Below, piece by piece: positions 8,532 through 16,280 of a DNA stretch of 64,000 nt. Within the stretch, counting starts at the first letter, position 1. Every line of letters begins with the position of its first letter. The notes under the pieces are model-generated. The model was given only the letters and a program-made list of their open reading frames with translations. It ran no database searches and was not told the DNA's origin. Origin of the DNA: Zhihengliuella flava (GTDB lineage Bacteria; Actinomycetota; Actinomycetes; Actinomycetales; Micrococcaceae); NCBI RefSeq assembly GCF_015751895.1, contig NZ_JADOTZ010000001.1, forward strand, positions 558,001 through 622,000, in the 5' to 3' direction. Both the position numbers and the translations under genes were made by a program.

Positions 8532-9484
8532 CGGACCTCACTCTCCTGAGCGCGATCCGTTGGCTGCTGAGTTTCACCGTGCCGGATATCCGGTTCGAGG
8601 TAGATCACTCGGGCCATGGGGACCGCCGCTCTGATGCGGCCCTCAGTGGCGTTAATCTGCTCAGCGATCCCTGCGCCTGTCGCGTTGTGGGCCACCGAAA
8701 TCTTGGCGGCCACCATGATTTCCTCCGGCCCCAAATGCAGGGTCTTGAGATGGATAATTTGCGTGCCATCGTCGGCGATGGCCGCTTCGATCTCGGCGAC
8801 GTTTTCCTTGGTCGCCGATTCACCCAAGAGGAGCGAGCGTGTCTCCAGGGCGAGCACGATGGCAATCACCACGAGCAGCAGCCCAATGCACGCCGTGCCC
8901 GCAGCATCCCACAGACCGTTTCCCGTGACGATGGTCAGGGACACACCGATGAGCGCAAAAATCAGGCCGAGGAGCGCCCCCAAATCTTCCAACAAAATGA
9001 CGGGTAGTTCCGGGGACTTGGCCCGACGCACAAATTGCGCCCAGCTCTTGCCGCCGCGCACCCGGTTGGACTCGACGATGGCCGTGCGGAAGGAAAACGA
9101 CTCGGCAATGATGGCACCGACAAGCACCGCCACCGGAACCCACCACCACTGCCCCTCGATACCGTGGGGATCCTGGAACTTATGCCACGCCTCGTAGAGG
9201 GCAAACAACCCACCCACGCTGAACAGAACGATCGCGACGATGAAGGAGTACAGATAACGTTCACGCCCATAGCCAAAGGGATGCTCCGGGCTGGCCTGCT
9301 TCTTGGCCGCTTTACCCCCGACCAGCAACAGCACTTGGTTACCTGAATCGGCCACCGAGTGGATCGCTTCGGCGAGCATGGACGAGGACTGCGTCAGAAG
9401 CCAGCCCACAAATTTGAAGACTGCAATGGTGAGGTTCGCGATCAATGCGGCCAGTACGGCCTTCGTTCCTCCGGATGCTGCCAC
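8528..9484 (-). CDS. cation diffusion facilitator family transporter
   Basis: The 318-residue inner-membrane protein is a CDF-type exporter. Transmembrane helices are evident at about 8-30, 75-97, 113-130 and 165-210. The first metal-site half is AEAIHSVADSGNQ (His42, Asp46). The HPFGYGRERY loop follows the second helix, and the C-terminal cytoplasmic ferredoxin-like domain begins after about 215. The wording of the helices resembles the ZNT9-like branch. The transported ion (Zn, Mn, Fe, Co) is not decided by the sequence. It is the first gene of a two-gene unit with mutT. Confidence 0.92.
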   Translation of the reverse strand: MAASGGTKAVLAALIANLTIAVFKFVGWLLTQSSSMLAEAIHSVADSGNQVLLLVGGKAAKKQASPEHPFGYGRERYLYSFIVAIVLFSVGGLFALYEAWHKFQDPHGIEGQWWWVPVAVLVGAIIAESFSFRTAIVESNRVRGGKSWAQFVRRAKSPELPVILLEDLGALLGLIFALIGVSLTIVTGNGLWDAAGTACIGLLLVVIAIVLALETRSLLLGESATKENVAEIEAAIADDGTQIIHLKTLHLGPEEIMVAAKISVAHNATGAGIAEQINATEGRIRAAVPMARVIYLEPDIRHGETQQPTDRAQESEVR

Positions 9485-9519
9485 GTCAAATCCCTTCCTC
9501 TGCCCTCACTGCTGGCCTC

Positions 9520-10416
9520 TTACTCGGCCGGTTCGACGACGCCGGCGTCCCGCTGAGCGTGTGAGCCTGCACGGTGCGCCCGAGCCGAAGCATACAGGCA
9601 GACCGTGGCAGCCGTCCCGACATTGAGCGACTCGGCGACCCCGTACAACGGCACCGCAACGCGTCGATCTGCCGCGGCGAGCTCGGCCTCCATCAAACCC
9701 GCACCTTCATTGCCGAAGAGCCACATCGTGGGTTGGCCGAGCAGCGGTTGTCCGCGCCCGGAGGCTCGATGGGCCGCGGCCTCGTCTTGCAAGTCGTCGA
9801 GATCTGCGTCCCCGTACCCGTCGGCCGCGAGCAGTGTGAGCCCGGCAGAGCGCGCACCCTGCACGAGGTGCGCGAAGTCAATACCGACGACGATTGGAAG
9901 GTGAAAGATCGATCCGACGGTTGATCTGACCGCCTTGGGATTGAAAACGTCCACGCTGCCATTCGTGGTGATCACGGCGTCAGCCCCCGCCGCGTCAGCG
10001 GCCCGCAGAATGGTGCCGGCGTTGCCCGGGTCCTGCACGCTACAGAGCACCGCGACCAGCCTCGGAGTCGCGCTCAATACTGACGTCAGGTCCACGTCGA
10101 CACGCTCGCACACCGCGATCATCCCCTGCGGTGTCACCGTGTCAGCCATGGCGCGAATGACCTCGGGCTCTGCCCACCGAATGGTGACGCCGGGCAACTC
10201 GTCCACGAGCTCCGGATACCGCTGCGCAGCAGCCGTCGTCGTATAAATACTGTGCACCACGGGTCCCCGACCCTCGGCACGGCGCGTCGTGTGGAGTTGG
10301 CGCGCCTCACGCACCGCCTGCGGCCCCTCAGCGAGAAATCGCCCCGCCTTGGCCCGGCCAGACCTCGTGCTCAGCCTCGCGATCTCTTTCACGCGCTCAG
10401 CTTTGGGATTGGCCAT
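9520..10416 (-). CDS. TrmH/SpoU family RNA 2'-O-methyltransferase
   Basis: This SPOUT-class enzyme methylates a ribose 2'-OH of rRNA or tRNA. I choose the ATG at 10416 (298 residues), because the product then opens MANPKAERVKEIARL, typical of the N-terminal substrate-binding region. The frame itself extends upstream to 10455. SPOUT motifs follow: VQDPGNAGTILRAADAAG (motif 1), WLFGNEGAG (motif 2) and SLNVGTAATVCLYA (motif 3, knotted SAM site). It lies downstream of rplT, separated by a strong hairpin at 10504-10541, so it probably has its own promoter in 10417-10503. The exact target nucleotide is unknown. Confidence 0.92.
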   Translation of the reverse strand: MANPKAERVKEIARLSTRSGRAKAGRFLAEGPQAVREARQLHTTRRAEGRGPVVHSIYTTTAAAQRYPELVDELPGVTIRWAEPEVIRAMADTVTPQGMIAVCERVDVDLTSVLSATPRLVAVLCSVQDPGNAGTILRAADAAGADAVITTNGSVDVFNPKAVRSTVGSIFHLPIVVGIDFAHLVQGARSAGLTLLAADGYGDADLDDLQDEAAAHRASGRGQPLLGQPTMWLFGNEGAGLMEAELAAADRRVAVPLYGVAESLNVGTAATVCLYASARAHRAGSHAQRDAGVVEPAE

Positions 10417-10503
10417 CAGTGGTTCGCGGCTCTGGGCGTCCTTCATGGAGTTCACCTTATCTTCAGCGGCCTCGCGTGGGGTCCGCTCAGGGCAGTAGAC
10501 ACG

Positions 10504-10541
10504 ACGTAGGGGACGGAACCTCTTGGTTCCGTCCCCTACGT
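10504..10541. terminator. intrinsic terminator after rplT
   Basis: A perfect 17-bp stem (ACGTAGGGGACGGAACC pairing with its complement) has a four-base TCTT loop. It lies 35 nt past the rplT stop in the direction of minus-strand transcription. Two smaller hairpins follow the stop codon directly (10544-10558 and 10559-10575). No long T run is present, as is common in actinobacteria. Confidence 0.8.
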
Positions 10542-10575
10542 CAAGCCCTCTCAGGGCTCTCAGGCAGAGCCTGAG

Positions 10576-11220
10576 TTACTTCATCTGCTGGCGGGACTCG
10601 CCGCCTGCCGGCTCGAAGCCAGCGGCCTTTGCGGCCTCGATGGAGTTGAACCACCACTCGGCGGTGGTCTGCTCGTACCAGGTGGAGCCCGGCACGTGGT
10701 ACTTCTTGGACTGGTTGCCCTTGATCACGAAGCCCTCCGGGGCGTCCTCGCCCTCGACTGCCTTCACGGCGCCCTCAGTGGCGTCGGCCGACGGCGCAGC
10801 CTTCGCGGCGGCCGGAGCAGCCTTGGGTGCCGGAGCAACCTGAGCTGCAGGAGCGTTGACGTCTGCCGGAAGCGCGTCCTTAGCAACCTTGACCAGCGTG
10901 GCAAAGGCGTTGGCGTCGGAGACGGCCAGCTCTGCCAGCATGCGGCGGTCCACCTCGACCTCGGCGGCCTTCAGGCCCTGGATCAGGCGGTTGTAGGTGA
11001 GGCCGTTGGCGCGGGACGCAGCGTTGATGCGCTGGATCCACAGGCGACGGAAGTCACCCTTACGCTTGCGGCGGTCGCCGTAGCTGTAAACGAACGAGTG
11101 GAGCAGCTGCTCCTTGGCCTTGCGGTAGAGACGCGAACGCTGACCACGGTAGCCCTTGGCGCGCTCGAGGACGACCCGGCGCTTCTTGTGGGCGTTGACC
11201 GCCCGCTTCACACGTGCCAC
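10576..11220 (-). CDS. rplT: 50S ribosomal protein L20 with C-terminal extra domain
   Basis: Residues 1-118 are a standard bacterial L20 ([15 protein letters not shown]..., [15 protein letters not shown]), an early assembly protein that binds 23S rRNA. The usual length is about 118-130, but this protein has 214 residues. An Ala/Pro/Lys linker (about 119-150) leads to an acidic hinge and a compact segment (160-205) with the pattern [28 protein letters not shown] and [13 protein letters not shown]. The frame is open throughout, with no sign of a frameshift. The gene is third in infC-rpmI-rplT, 94 nt after rpmI. In many bacteria L20 represses this operon by binding its mRNA; whether that holds here is unknown. 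Confidence 0.96.
   Translation of the reverse strand: MARVKRAVNAHKKRRVVLERAKGYRGQRSRLYRKAKEQLLHSFVYSYGDRRKRKGDFRRLWIQRINAASRANGLTYNRLIQGLKAAEVEVDRRMLAELAVSDANAFATLVKVAKDALPADVNAPAAQVAPAPKAAPAAAKAAPSADATEGAVKAVEGEDAPEGFVIKGNQSKKYHVPGSTWYEQTTAEWWFNSIEAAKAAGFEPAGGESRQQMK
10606..10743 (-). other. C-terminal extra domain of L20 (sunset-like domain)
   Basis: This segment encodes residues 160-205 of the L20 protein. The pattern PEGF-x2-KGN, YHVPGS-x-WY and AEWWF...EAA-x-AAGF matches a short actinobacterial module that I recall being called a sunset domain. It often sits at the C-terminus of unrelated proteins. Function is unknown. The linker before it is flexible and Ala/Pro-rich, consistent with a tethered accessory module outside the ribosome core. 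The family name is from memory and should be confirmed by profile search. Confidence 0.6.
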
Positions 11221-11314
11221 GTGTGTACTCCTTTTGGTTGTGTCCCGTCATGACTCGGCAGCTGCCGGTGGGGGACGAGGTTTAATTCTTTGTGGTGCGA
11301 CCTAGCAGGTGGGC

Positions 11315-11509
11315 TTAGAGGCCCAGCATCCGCTTGATGGTCTTCACGTCAGCCTTGGCAACCAGCTGGTCGCTCGCCAGACGGCGGGTCAACCGGGAGG
11401 ACTTGTGCTCCAGGTAGTGGCGACGGTTGGCCTGCTGGCGCTTCAGCTTGCCGCTGCCGGTCAGCTTGAAGCGCTTCTTGGCACCACTGTGAGTCTTGAA
11501 CTTCGGCAT
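11315..11509 (-). CDS. rpmI: 50S ribosomal protein L35
   Basis: The 64-residue basic protein begins [15 protein letters not shown], the invariant N-terminus of bacterial L35, and ends MLGL. I place the start at the ATG at 11509 rather than the longer frame from 11539, because the family always starts with MPK and an AAGGAG lies 11 nt upstream. It is second in the operon, 178 nt after infC. That spacer contains a short GAGCC/GGCTC hairpin but no strong terminator. Confidence 0.97.
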   Translation of the reverse strand: MPKFKTHSGAKKRFKLTGSGKLKRQQANRRHYLEHKSSRLTRRLASDQLVAKADVKTIKRMLGL

Positions 11510-11687
11510 GTCCGCCGTTCTCCTTACGTGCTCCCGCACCCAGACGGGCCGGGGATCTTCTGGGGCCTTCCGTCACCGGAGGACCTGTTGGTCTATCTGC
11601 ATCTGCGAGCCGCGAATGGCTCACCGATGCCCCATTCAAACTGTTGAACTGTCCGAGGCCTTCACGGCGCGAGGGCCAAACGGCCAG

Positions 11688-12371
11688 CTACGCCTCAGAG
11701 CCCTTGGCCTGCTCGAGCTTCGCCTTAGCCTCGTCCGAGAGGTTGTCGCCGAGAGACTGATTCATCTCTTCCGACGGACCGTCCGTGTCGACCCGCTGCT
11801 TCTTGCCGCGGCCACGGGACTGCTCCTTCTGAGCCCGGCGGTTCTCAGCCTTGGCTTCCGCCTTAGTCTTGACCGGACCGATGACCATGACCATGTTGCG
11901 CCCGTCAATCCGCGGTGCCGATTCGACGATGCCAACCTCGGCGACGTCTTCTGCAAACTTCTCCAGCAAACGGATGCCAAGCTCGGGACGCTGCTGCTCG
12001 CGGCCCCGGAACTGAATGATGGCCTTGACCTTGTCGCCGGCGCCCAAGAATCGGCGTGCGTGACCGGTCTTGGTCTCGTAGTCATGCGTGTCGATCTTCA
12101 GGCGGAAGCGAACTTCCTTCAGAACCGTGTTGGTCTGGTTCTTCCGGGATTCGCGAGCCTTCACGGCGGCCTCGTACTTGAACTTGCCGAAGTCCATCAG
12201 CTTGCACACCGGCGGCTTGGCGTTCGGGGCAACCTCAACGAGGTCAAGGTCCGCTTCGCCAGCTAGGCGCAATGCGTCATCGGTTGGGACAACGCCCACC
12301 TGCTCGCCGTTCGGTCCAACCAACCGCACCTCGGGGACGCGGATTCGCTCGTTAATGCGTGGATCGCTGAT
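11688..12371 (-). CDS. infC: translation initiation factor IF-3, ATC start
   Basis: IF-3 binds the 30S subunit and proofreads start-codon and initiator-tRNA selection. The family alignment starts at [19 protein letters not shown], and the codon for the first residue is ATC at 12371-12369, preceded by AGGAG at a 6-nt spacing. No ATG, GTG or TTG fits in that place. Non-standard starts in infC are known from other bacteria (AUU in E. coli) and let IF-3 repress its own synthesis. From this start the protein has 227 residues: N domain 1-75, linker, C domain about 80-170, and a charged C-terminal tail of about 50 residues. It leads the infC-rpmI-rplT operon. Confidence 0.93.
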   Translation of the reverse strand: MSDPRINERIRVPEVRLVGPNGEQVGVVPTDDALRLAGEADLDLVEVAPNAKPPVCKLMDFGKFKYEAAVKARESRKNQTNTVLKEVRFRLKIDTHDYETKTGHARRFLGAGDKVKAIIQFRGREQQRPELGIRLLEKFAEDVAEVGIVESAPRIDGRNMVMVIGPVKTKAEAKAENRRAQKEQSRGRGKKQRVDTDGPSEEMNQSLGDNLSDEAKAKLEQAKGSEA

Positions 12372-12590
12372 GTGTAGCTCCTGCTTCTTCGTGTACGGGG
12401 CACCGCCCACACATGGAAAAGGCCTCCATCTGCGGAGCAGGTGGAGGCCAACGTTTCGGCTTCCCACGCGTGGGAAAGCTGACTACATGAGTAGTCGATC
12501 CGAACGACCCGGCAGCCTGAGGCGGCTACAGCGGGTGGGAGTTGGTCTCCACTTGCATCCTTGAATCATTCATCTGACGATGCCGTGGCG
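12372..12590 (-). promoter_or_regulatory. infC leader with possible attenuator and alternative pairing
   Basis: The 286-nt gap between infC and the divergent DUF1844 gene contains a long structured leader on the minus strand. It includes the palindrome TTCCCACGCGTGGGAA (12461-12476) and a terminator-like hairpin (12417-12449). GTGGAGACC (minus strand, 12552-12544) could pair 8 of 9 bases with the 5' arm of that hairpin and act as an antiterminator. A 15-codon open frame beginning ATGAATGATTC (MNDSRMQ...) lies in the upstream part on the same strand. Only the pairing potential is seen; regulation is inferred. Confidence 0.45.
12417..12449 (-). terminator. infC: terminator-like hairpin inside infC leader
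   Basis: Read on the minus strand, a 13-bp stem with one mismatch (GGCCTCCACCTGC with GCAGATGGAGGCC) and a three-base loop is followed directly by TTTT. It lies 45 nt before the infC start codon. The form is that of an intrinsic terminator located in a 5' leader, hence a candidate attenuator. Confidence 0.6.
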
Positions 12591-12657
12591 AAACTTTGAG
12601 GCTTCTCACGTACCGCCGACTCCATGATCCAAGTCGGTCTATGAAAAGCTTAGCAGT

Positions 12658-13038
12658 ATGAACACCTCTGAAACCAATCCGGCCGGCTCCCACCGCCATT
12701 CCATGACTGAAGAGTCCGCCGCCCGCGATATCGCGGAAGTGCCTGCAGTTGAAGTCATCACGACCGCTGCCGTGCACCTGATGAGCGCGGCCGCCGTGAA
12801 ATGCGGCCTGGCTGACGGCGACGATGCCGAGGAGCTCAAGGACCTCGACGAGGCCCGCAAACTCATCACGGCACTGGCCGGCCTCATCACCGCTGGGGCA
12901 CCCGAGATCGGCAGTCAGCATGCCACTCCCCTGCGCGACGGGCTGCGCTCGCTGCAGCTCGCGTTCCGTGAGGCCTCCATTATTCAAGATGAGCCGGGCA
13001 AGGGGCCGGGCGAGAAATACACGGGCCCCGTCTCCTAG
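12658..13038 (+). CDS. DUF1844 domain-containing protein
   Basis: The 126-residue acidic protein contains the DUF1844 core at about residues 24-80 (RDIAEVPAVEVITTAAVHLMSAAAVKCGLA). This family is widespread in actinobacteria and has no established function. There are no signal peptide or membrane helices beyond moderate hydrophobicity in that core. It is divergent from infC. The ATG at 12658 has only a weak AAAAG upstream, and a TATGAA about 14 nt before it could make the message nearly leaderless. A hairpin at 13070-13101 probably ends the transcript. Confidence 0.85.
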   Translation: MNTSETNPAGSHRHSMTEESAARDIAEVPAVEVITTAAVHLMSAAAVKCGLADGDDAEELKDLDEARKLITALAGLITAGAPEIGSQHATPLRDGLRSLQLAFREASIIQDEPGKGPGEKYTGPVS

Positions 13039-13069
13039 CGAGCGCTCCCAGCGCAGCCCGGACAACCGT

Positions 13070-13101
13070 GCGGCTCCCCATTCTGCCGAGTGGGGAGCCG
13101 C
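13070..13101. terminator. bidirectional terminator hairpin
   Basis: An 11-bp perfect stem (GCGGCTCCCCA with its complement) with a 10-nt loop lies 32 nt past the DUF1844 stop. It also lies just beyond the end of the convergent SseB-family gene. No T tract follows. Confidence 0.65.
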
Positions 13102-13125
13102 CGGCGTGTCCGCGGGGCCCGATCC

Positions 13126-14016
13126 CTATGAGGCCGGCAACGATTCGAGCCGGATCTCCAATGAGTCGACGGCTTCTGCGAAAGCCCGGGTCGTGGACAA
13201 GTGCTGCTGCAGACGCGCGACGATTCCCCGTGCCTCATCACTACCAGTCTGGGCTTTAAACTGCGCGGTCAATCGCAGTTCTGGGCCGTGCCCACCGCCA
13301 GGCACGACCGTTCCGGAACGATCCCGAGTCGCGACCCCTGACCCAGGCGACAGCGCAACACGAACAAGGTTCGGCTCCTTCTCGACAAAGTGGAGGACAT
13401 GACCAGTGAGCGCCTCATCGCGGTAGCTCGGCGTCCACTCGCGCTGCTGGGCCAACGCCCACATGGCGGGACGACGCACCACAAAAGTCACCTCAGCCCC
13501 GGGGTCCACGACGAGCAGCTCCGCCTTCTCCTGCACTGCCGACAAGGCCGCCCGCGGCGCAAAGACGGCCACGGGGCGGGCTTCAGGATGCCAATTTTGC
13601 AGGGTGCCAACGGAGGTGAAGACTGGCAATGCCATCCGGCCGTCTGGCGCCTTGAGCGTGACGAGAGCCATGTCGGCTTCTTTGTCCGCGGCGACACCAT
13701 GCTCGCCCTCGACCGTCTCGGCGGCCGTGGCGACCACGGGGACAAAGACACGAGCCGTTGAAAGCGCACGGATGATGTCTTCCTCGGCGCCCGACCGCTG
13801 CCGCAAGGCCGTCATGGCCTCGGCGTAAGCGGTGTCAACTGATCCGTCGTCGCCGTCGAACTGGTGCAGGGGGTTGCCCTCACCGGCCAAGTCGCGCCCC
13901 TGCCACGTTTGACCGGCCGAGTCCCCGTCTCCCCCAGCACCCGCTAGCGCTGCGGCGATGTGTCCCGGAAGGCTACGCCCTCCCCCAGCCGCCGGCCCCT
14001 GGTCTTTCTCGTCCAT
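13126..14016 (-). CDS. SseB family protein
   Basis: The 296-residue protein contains an SseB N-terminal-type region (about 85-205: VFVPVVATA, ALVTLKAPDGRMALPVFTSVGTLQNW, ALSAVQEKAELLVVDPG). In actinobacteria such proteins are free-standing and of unknown role; the name comes from a type III secretion factor that is not otherwise present here. The first 45 residues are Gly/Ala-rich and disordered. It follows priA without any gap (stop and start adjacent), so it is probably the last gene of the his block. The C-terminal third looks like a second, weaker domain. Confidence 0.82.
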   Translation of the reverse strand: MDEKDQGPAAGGGRSLPGHIAAALAGAGGDGDSAGQTWQGRDLAGEGNPLHQFDGDDGSVDTAYAEAMTALRQRSGAEEDIIRALSTARVFVPVVATAAETVEGEHGVAADKEADMALVTLKAPDGRMALPVFTSVGTLQNWHPEARPVAVFAPRAALSAVQEKAELLVVDPGAEVTFVVRRPAMWALAQQREWTPSYRDEALTGHVLHFVEKEPNLVRVALSPGSGVATRDRSGTVVPGGGHGPELRLTAQFKAQTGSDEARGIVARLQQHLSTTRAFAEAVDSLEIRLESLPAS

Positions 14017-14748
14017 CTAGCGGCGTCCCGCGACGTCGAGCGCCTCGGGGAGGGTGAACTTGCCGGCGTACAGCGCCTTGCCCATGATGGCGCCCTCCAC
14101 ACCGAGCGGAACCAGTTCCCGCAGAACGCGCAGATCGTCGAGGCTGGAAATGCCGCCCGAGGCGACGACGGGCTTCTGGGTCTTGGCGCAGATCTCACGC
14201 AGCAACTCGACGTTGGGCCCGCGCAGCGTGCCGTCCTTCGTCACGTCGGTGACGACATAGCGAGAACATCCGGCCTGTTCCAGCCGCTCCAGCACCTCCC
14301 ACAGGTCGCCGCCCTCTCGTGTCCAGCCGCGGGCCGCCAGCGTCGTTCCGCGCACATCGAGTCCGACGGCGATCTGGTCCCCGAACCGTTCGATCACTCG
14401 CTCGGTCCATTCCGGGTTTTCGAGGGCCGCGGTCCCCAAGTTGACGCGGGTCGCCCCGAACTCGAGGGCGCGTTCTAAGGAGGCGTCATCGCGGATTCCC
14501 CCGGAGAGTTCCACTTTGATGGACAGCTCGTCTGACACGCGGCGCAGAATCTCGGTGTTGTGTCCACGTCCAAAGGCCGCATCGAGGTCCACCAGGTGAA
14601 TCCATTCGGCTCCGGCGTCCTGCCAGGCCATAGCTGCCTCCAGCGGATCGCCATAGCCAGTTTCGCTGCCCGCTTCGCCCTGGACGAGGCGCACGGCCTG
14701 TCCATCTGCGACGTCAACGGCTGGCAGGAGTTCAAGAATGTCAGTCAT
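14017..14748 (-). CDS. priA: bifunctional ProFAR / phosphoribosylanthranilate isomerase
   Basis: The 243-residue TIM-barrel enzyme catalyses the fourth step of histidine synthesis and, in actinobacteria, also the TrpF step of tryptophan synthesis. The N-terminal [17 protein letters not shown] holds the first catalytic Asp (Asp12), and [16 protein letters not shown] the second. Phosphate-binding loops are [10 protein letters not shown] and VVASGGISS. Dual function is inferred from the taxon and family (PriA) rather than proven by residues. It lies 28 nt after a tiny membrane-protein gene that is coupled to hisH. Confidence 0.93.
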   Translation of the reverse strand: MTDILELLPAVDVADGQAVRLVQGEAGSETGYGDPLEAAMAWQDAGAEWIHLVDLDAAFGRGHNTEILRRVSDELSIKVELSGGIRDDASLERALEFGATRVNLGTAALENPEWTERVIERFGDQIAVGLDVRGTTLAARGWTREGGDLWEVLERLEQAGCSRYVVTDVTKDGTLRGPNVELLREICAKTQKPVVASGGISSLDDLRVLRELVPLGVEGAIMGKALYAGKFTLPEALDVAGRR

Positions 14749-14776
14749 AAGATTCCTTGCGGTGAGAGGAGAGCGA

Positions 14777-14926
14777 TTAGAGAGTCAGGACGTACGCAGC
14801 CACGAGTGCGAGCCCGGCCAAGACCCATGCCGTGATAATCCACGACACGTGTGCCTTTTGTTGCCGAAGGGATAGCGCGCCTCCGGCGAGGAGACCACCC
14901 AGTGCCATGAGAAGGATCGACCACAT
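14777..14926 (-). CDS. 49-residue two-helix membrane protein between hisH and priA
   Basis: The start ATG (14926-14924) overlaps the hisH stop TGA by one base (TGATG), a classic reinitiation arrangement. The product ([11 protein letters not shown]...) has two predicted transmembrane helices, about residues 2-20 and 28-48, joined by a short basic loop (RQQKAH). It ends at TAA 14779-14777, 28 nt before priA. No family is recognised. Position and coupling argue that it is translated with histidine genes, although a membrane role in that pathway is not known. Confidence 0.72.
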   Translation of the reverse strand: MWSILLMALGGLLAGGALSLRQQKAHVSWIITAWVLAGLALVAAYVLTL

Positions 14927-15558
14927 CAGAGCGTGCCCAGCCAATTCTTCAGCAGCTGTGAGCCGGCTTCTCCAGACTTCTCAGGGTGAAATTGGACCGC
15001 CGACAGCGGGCCATTTTCGACGGCTGCAATGAAGTCTGAGCCGTGCGTTGACCATGTCACTTGAGGCGCCTTCATGCGCGGCTGCAGGACTTCAAAGTCC
15101 CACGTTTGGACGCCATAGGAATGCACAAAGTAGAAACGCTCATCGTGCAACGATTCGAACAGGACGCTGTCCGATGGCGCTTTGACCGTGTTCCAGCCCA
15201 TGTGCGGGACAACGGGGGCATTGAGTCGCTCGACGGTGCCCGGCCATTCACCGAGTCCTTGGGTGCGCACACCATGCTCCACCCCTTCCTCGAAAAAGAC
15301 CTGATGACCCACACAGATCCCCAAGACTGGGCGGCCACCAGCAATGCGCCGCCCAATGTGCGGAACGGCCCCGACGTCCCGCAGCGCCGCCATGACTGCT
15401 GCGAAAGCACCGACACCGGGGACCACGAGCCCGTCCGCACGAGCAATAGCCTGCGGATCCTTGGTCAGCTCCACGCGGGCGCCCACATACTCCAGGGCGC
15501 GGACGGCCGAGCGTACGTTGCCAGATCCGTAGTCAAGAACCGTGACCGTCGGTCCCAT
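14926..15558 (-). CDS. hisH: imidazole glycerol phosphate synthase, glutaminase subunit
   Basis: The 210-residue class I glutamine amidotransferase supplies ammonia to HisF in the fifth step of histidine synthesis. The N-terminus [13 protein letters not shown] is typical. The nucleophile Cys sits in [12 protein letters not shown], and the His-Glu pair in VQFHPEKSG. The start abuts the hisB stop, and the stop overlaps the next small gene by one base. The partner hisF is not in the window. Confidence 0.95.
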   Translation of the reverse strand: MGPTVTVLDYGSGNVRSAVRALEYVGARVELTKDPQAIARADGLVVPGVGAFAAVMAALRDVGAVPHIGRRIAGGRPVLGICVGHQVFFEEGVEHGVRTQGLGEWPGTVERLNAPVVPHMGWNTVKAPSDSVLFESLHDERFYFVHSYGVQTWDFEVLQPRMKAPQVTWSTHGSDFIAAVENGPLSAVQFHPEKSGEAGSQLLKNWLGTL

Positions 15559-16179
15559 TCAGAGCGCACCCTTCGTTGACGGGATCTCATTGCCGAGGCG
15601 CTCGTCCGGTTCAACGGCTTCGCGCAGCGCTCGCGCAAAGGCCTTGAACTGGGCTTCGACAATATGGTGAGGATCGCGGCCACCGAGGACGCGCATATGA
15701 AGGCAAATTTGGGCATGGAGGGTCAGCGCTTCGAAGACGTGACGCGTCAATGACCCGGTGAAGTGGCCGCCGATCAGGTGATATTCCTGGCCGGCTGGTT
15801 CTCCGTCGTGCACGAGGTACGGCCGCCCGGAAACGTCAACAACTGCATGCGCCAACGCTTCATCCAGCGGGATGGTGGCTTGCCCGAACCGGCGAATACC
15901 TGACTTATTGCCCAGTGCCACTCGCAGCACTTCGCCGAGCGTAATGGCAACGTCCTCGACCGTGTGGTGAACGTCAATGTGGGTATCGCCGGTCGCCTCA
16001 ACCGTCAGATCAATCATGGAGTGGCGGGCGAGCGCAGTCAGCATGTGATCGTAGAACGGCACGCTTGTGCTGATCTTCGATTGGCCCGTCCCGTCCAGAT
16101 CGAGTTCGACGACGACGGATGACTCGCTGGTCCTGCGCTCCATGCGGGCACGGCGACCCGAGATCAGTTCGGCTGGCAT
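15559..16179 (-). CDS. hisB: imidazoleglycerol-phosphate dehydratase
   Basis: The 206-residue monofunctional HisB catalyses the dehydration step of histidine synthesis, using two Mn ions. The repeated metal-binding motifs are visible: [16 protein letters not shown] and [15 protein letters not shown] in the first half, and [16 protein letters not shown] and [14 protein letters not shown] in the second. The length matches the bacterial single-domain form. It lies 101 nt downstream of hisC and directly before hisH. Confidence 0.95.
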   Translation of the reverse strand: MPAELISGRRARMERRTSESSVVVELDLDGTGQSKISTSVPFYDHMLTALARHSMIDLTVEATGDTHIDVHHTVEDVAITLGEVLRVALGNKSGIRRFGQATIPLDEALAHAVVDVSGRPYLVHDGEPAGQEYHLIGGHFTGSLTRHVFEALTLHAQICLHMRVLGGRDPHHIVEAQFKAFARALREAVEPDERLGNEIPSTKGAL

Positions 16180-16280
16180 GTCCTGGTCCTTTGACGTTGC
16201 GGCGGCAGCGTGACTCGCTGCCGTGACATTGTATCGATGGGCGATGCCGGCTGGTGCCGGTCCGCTCTGCAGTGCGCGGG

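Noticed and set aside
12526-13065. A 179-codon minus-strand frame through the infC leader and DUF1844
   Set aside because: It is antisense to DUF1844. Only its last 15 codons, lying in the leader, were kept as a speculative note.
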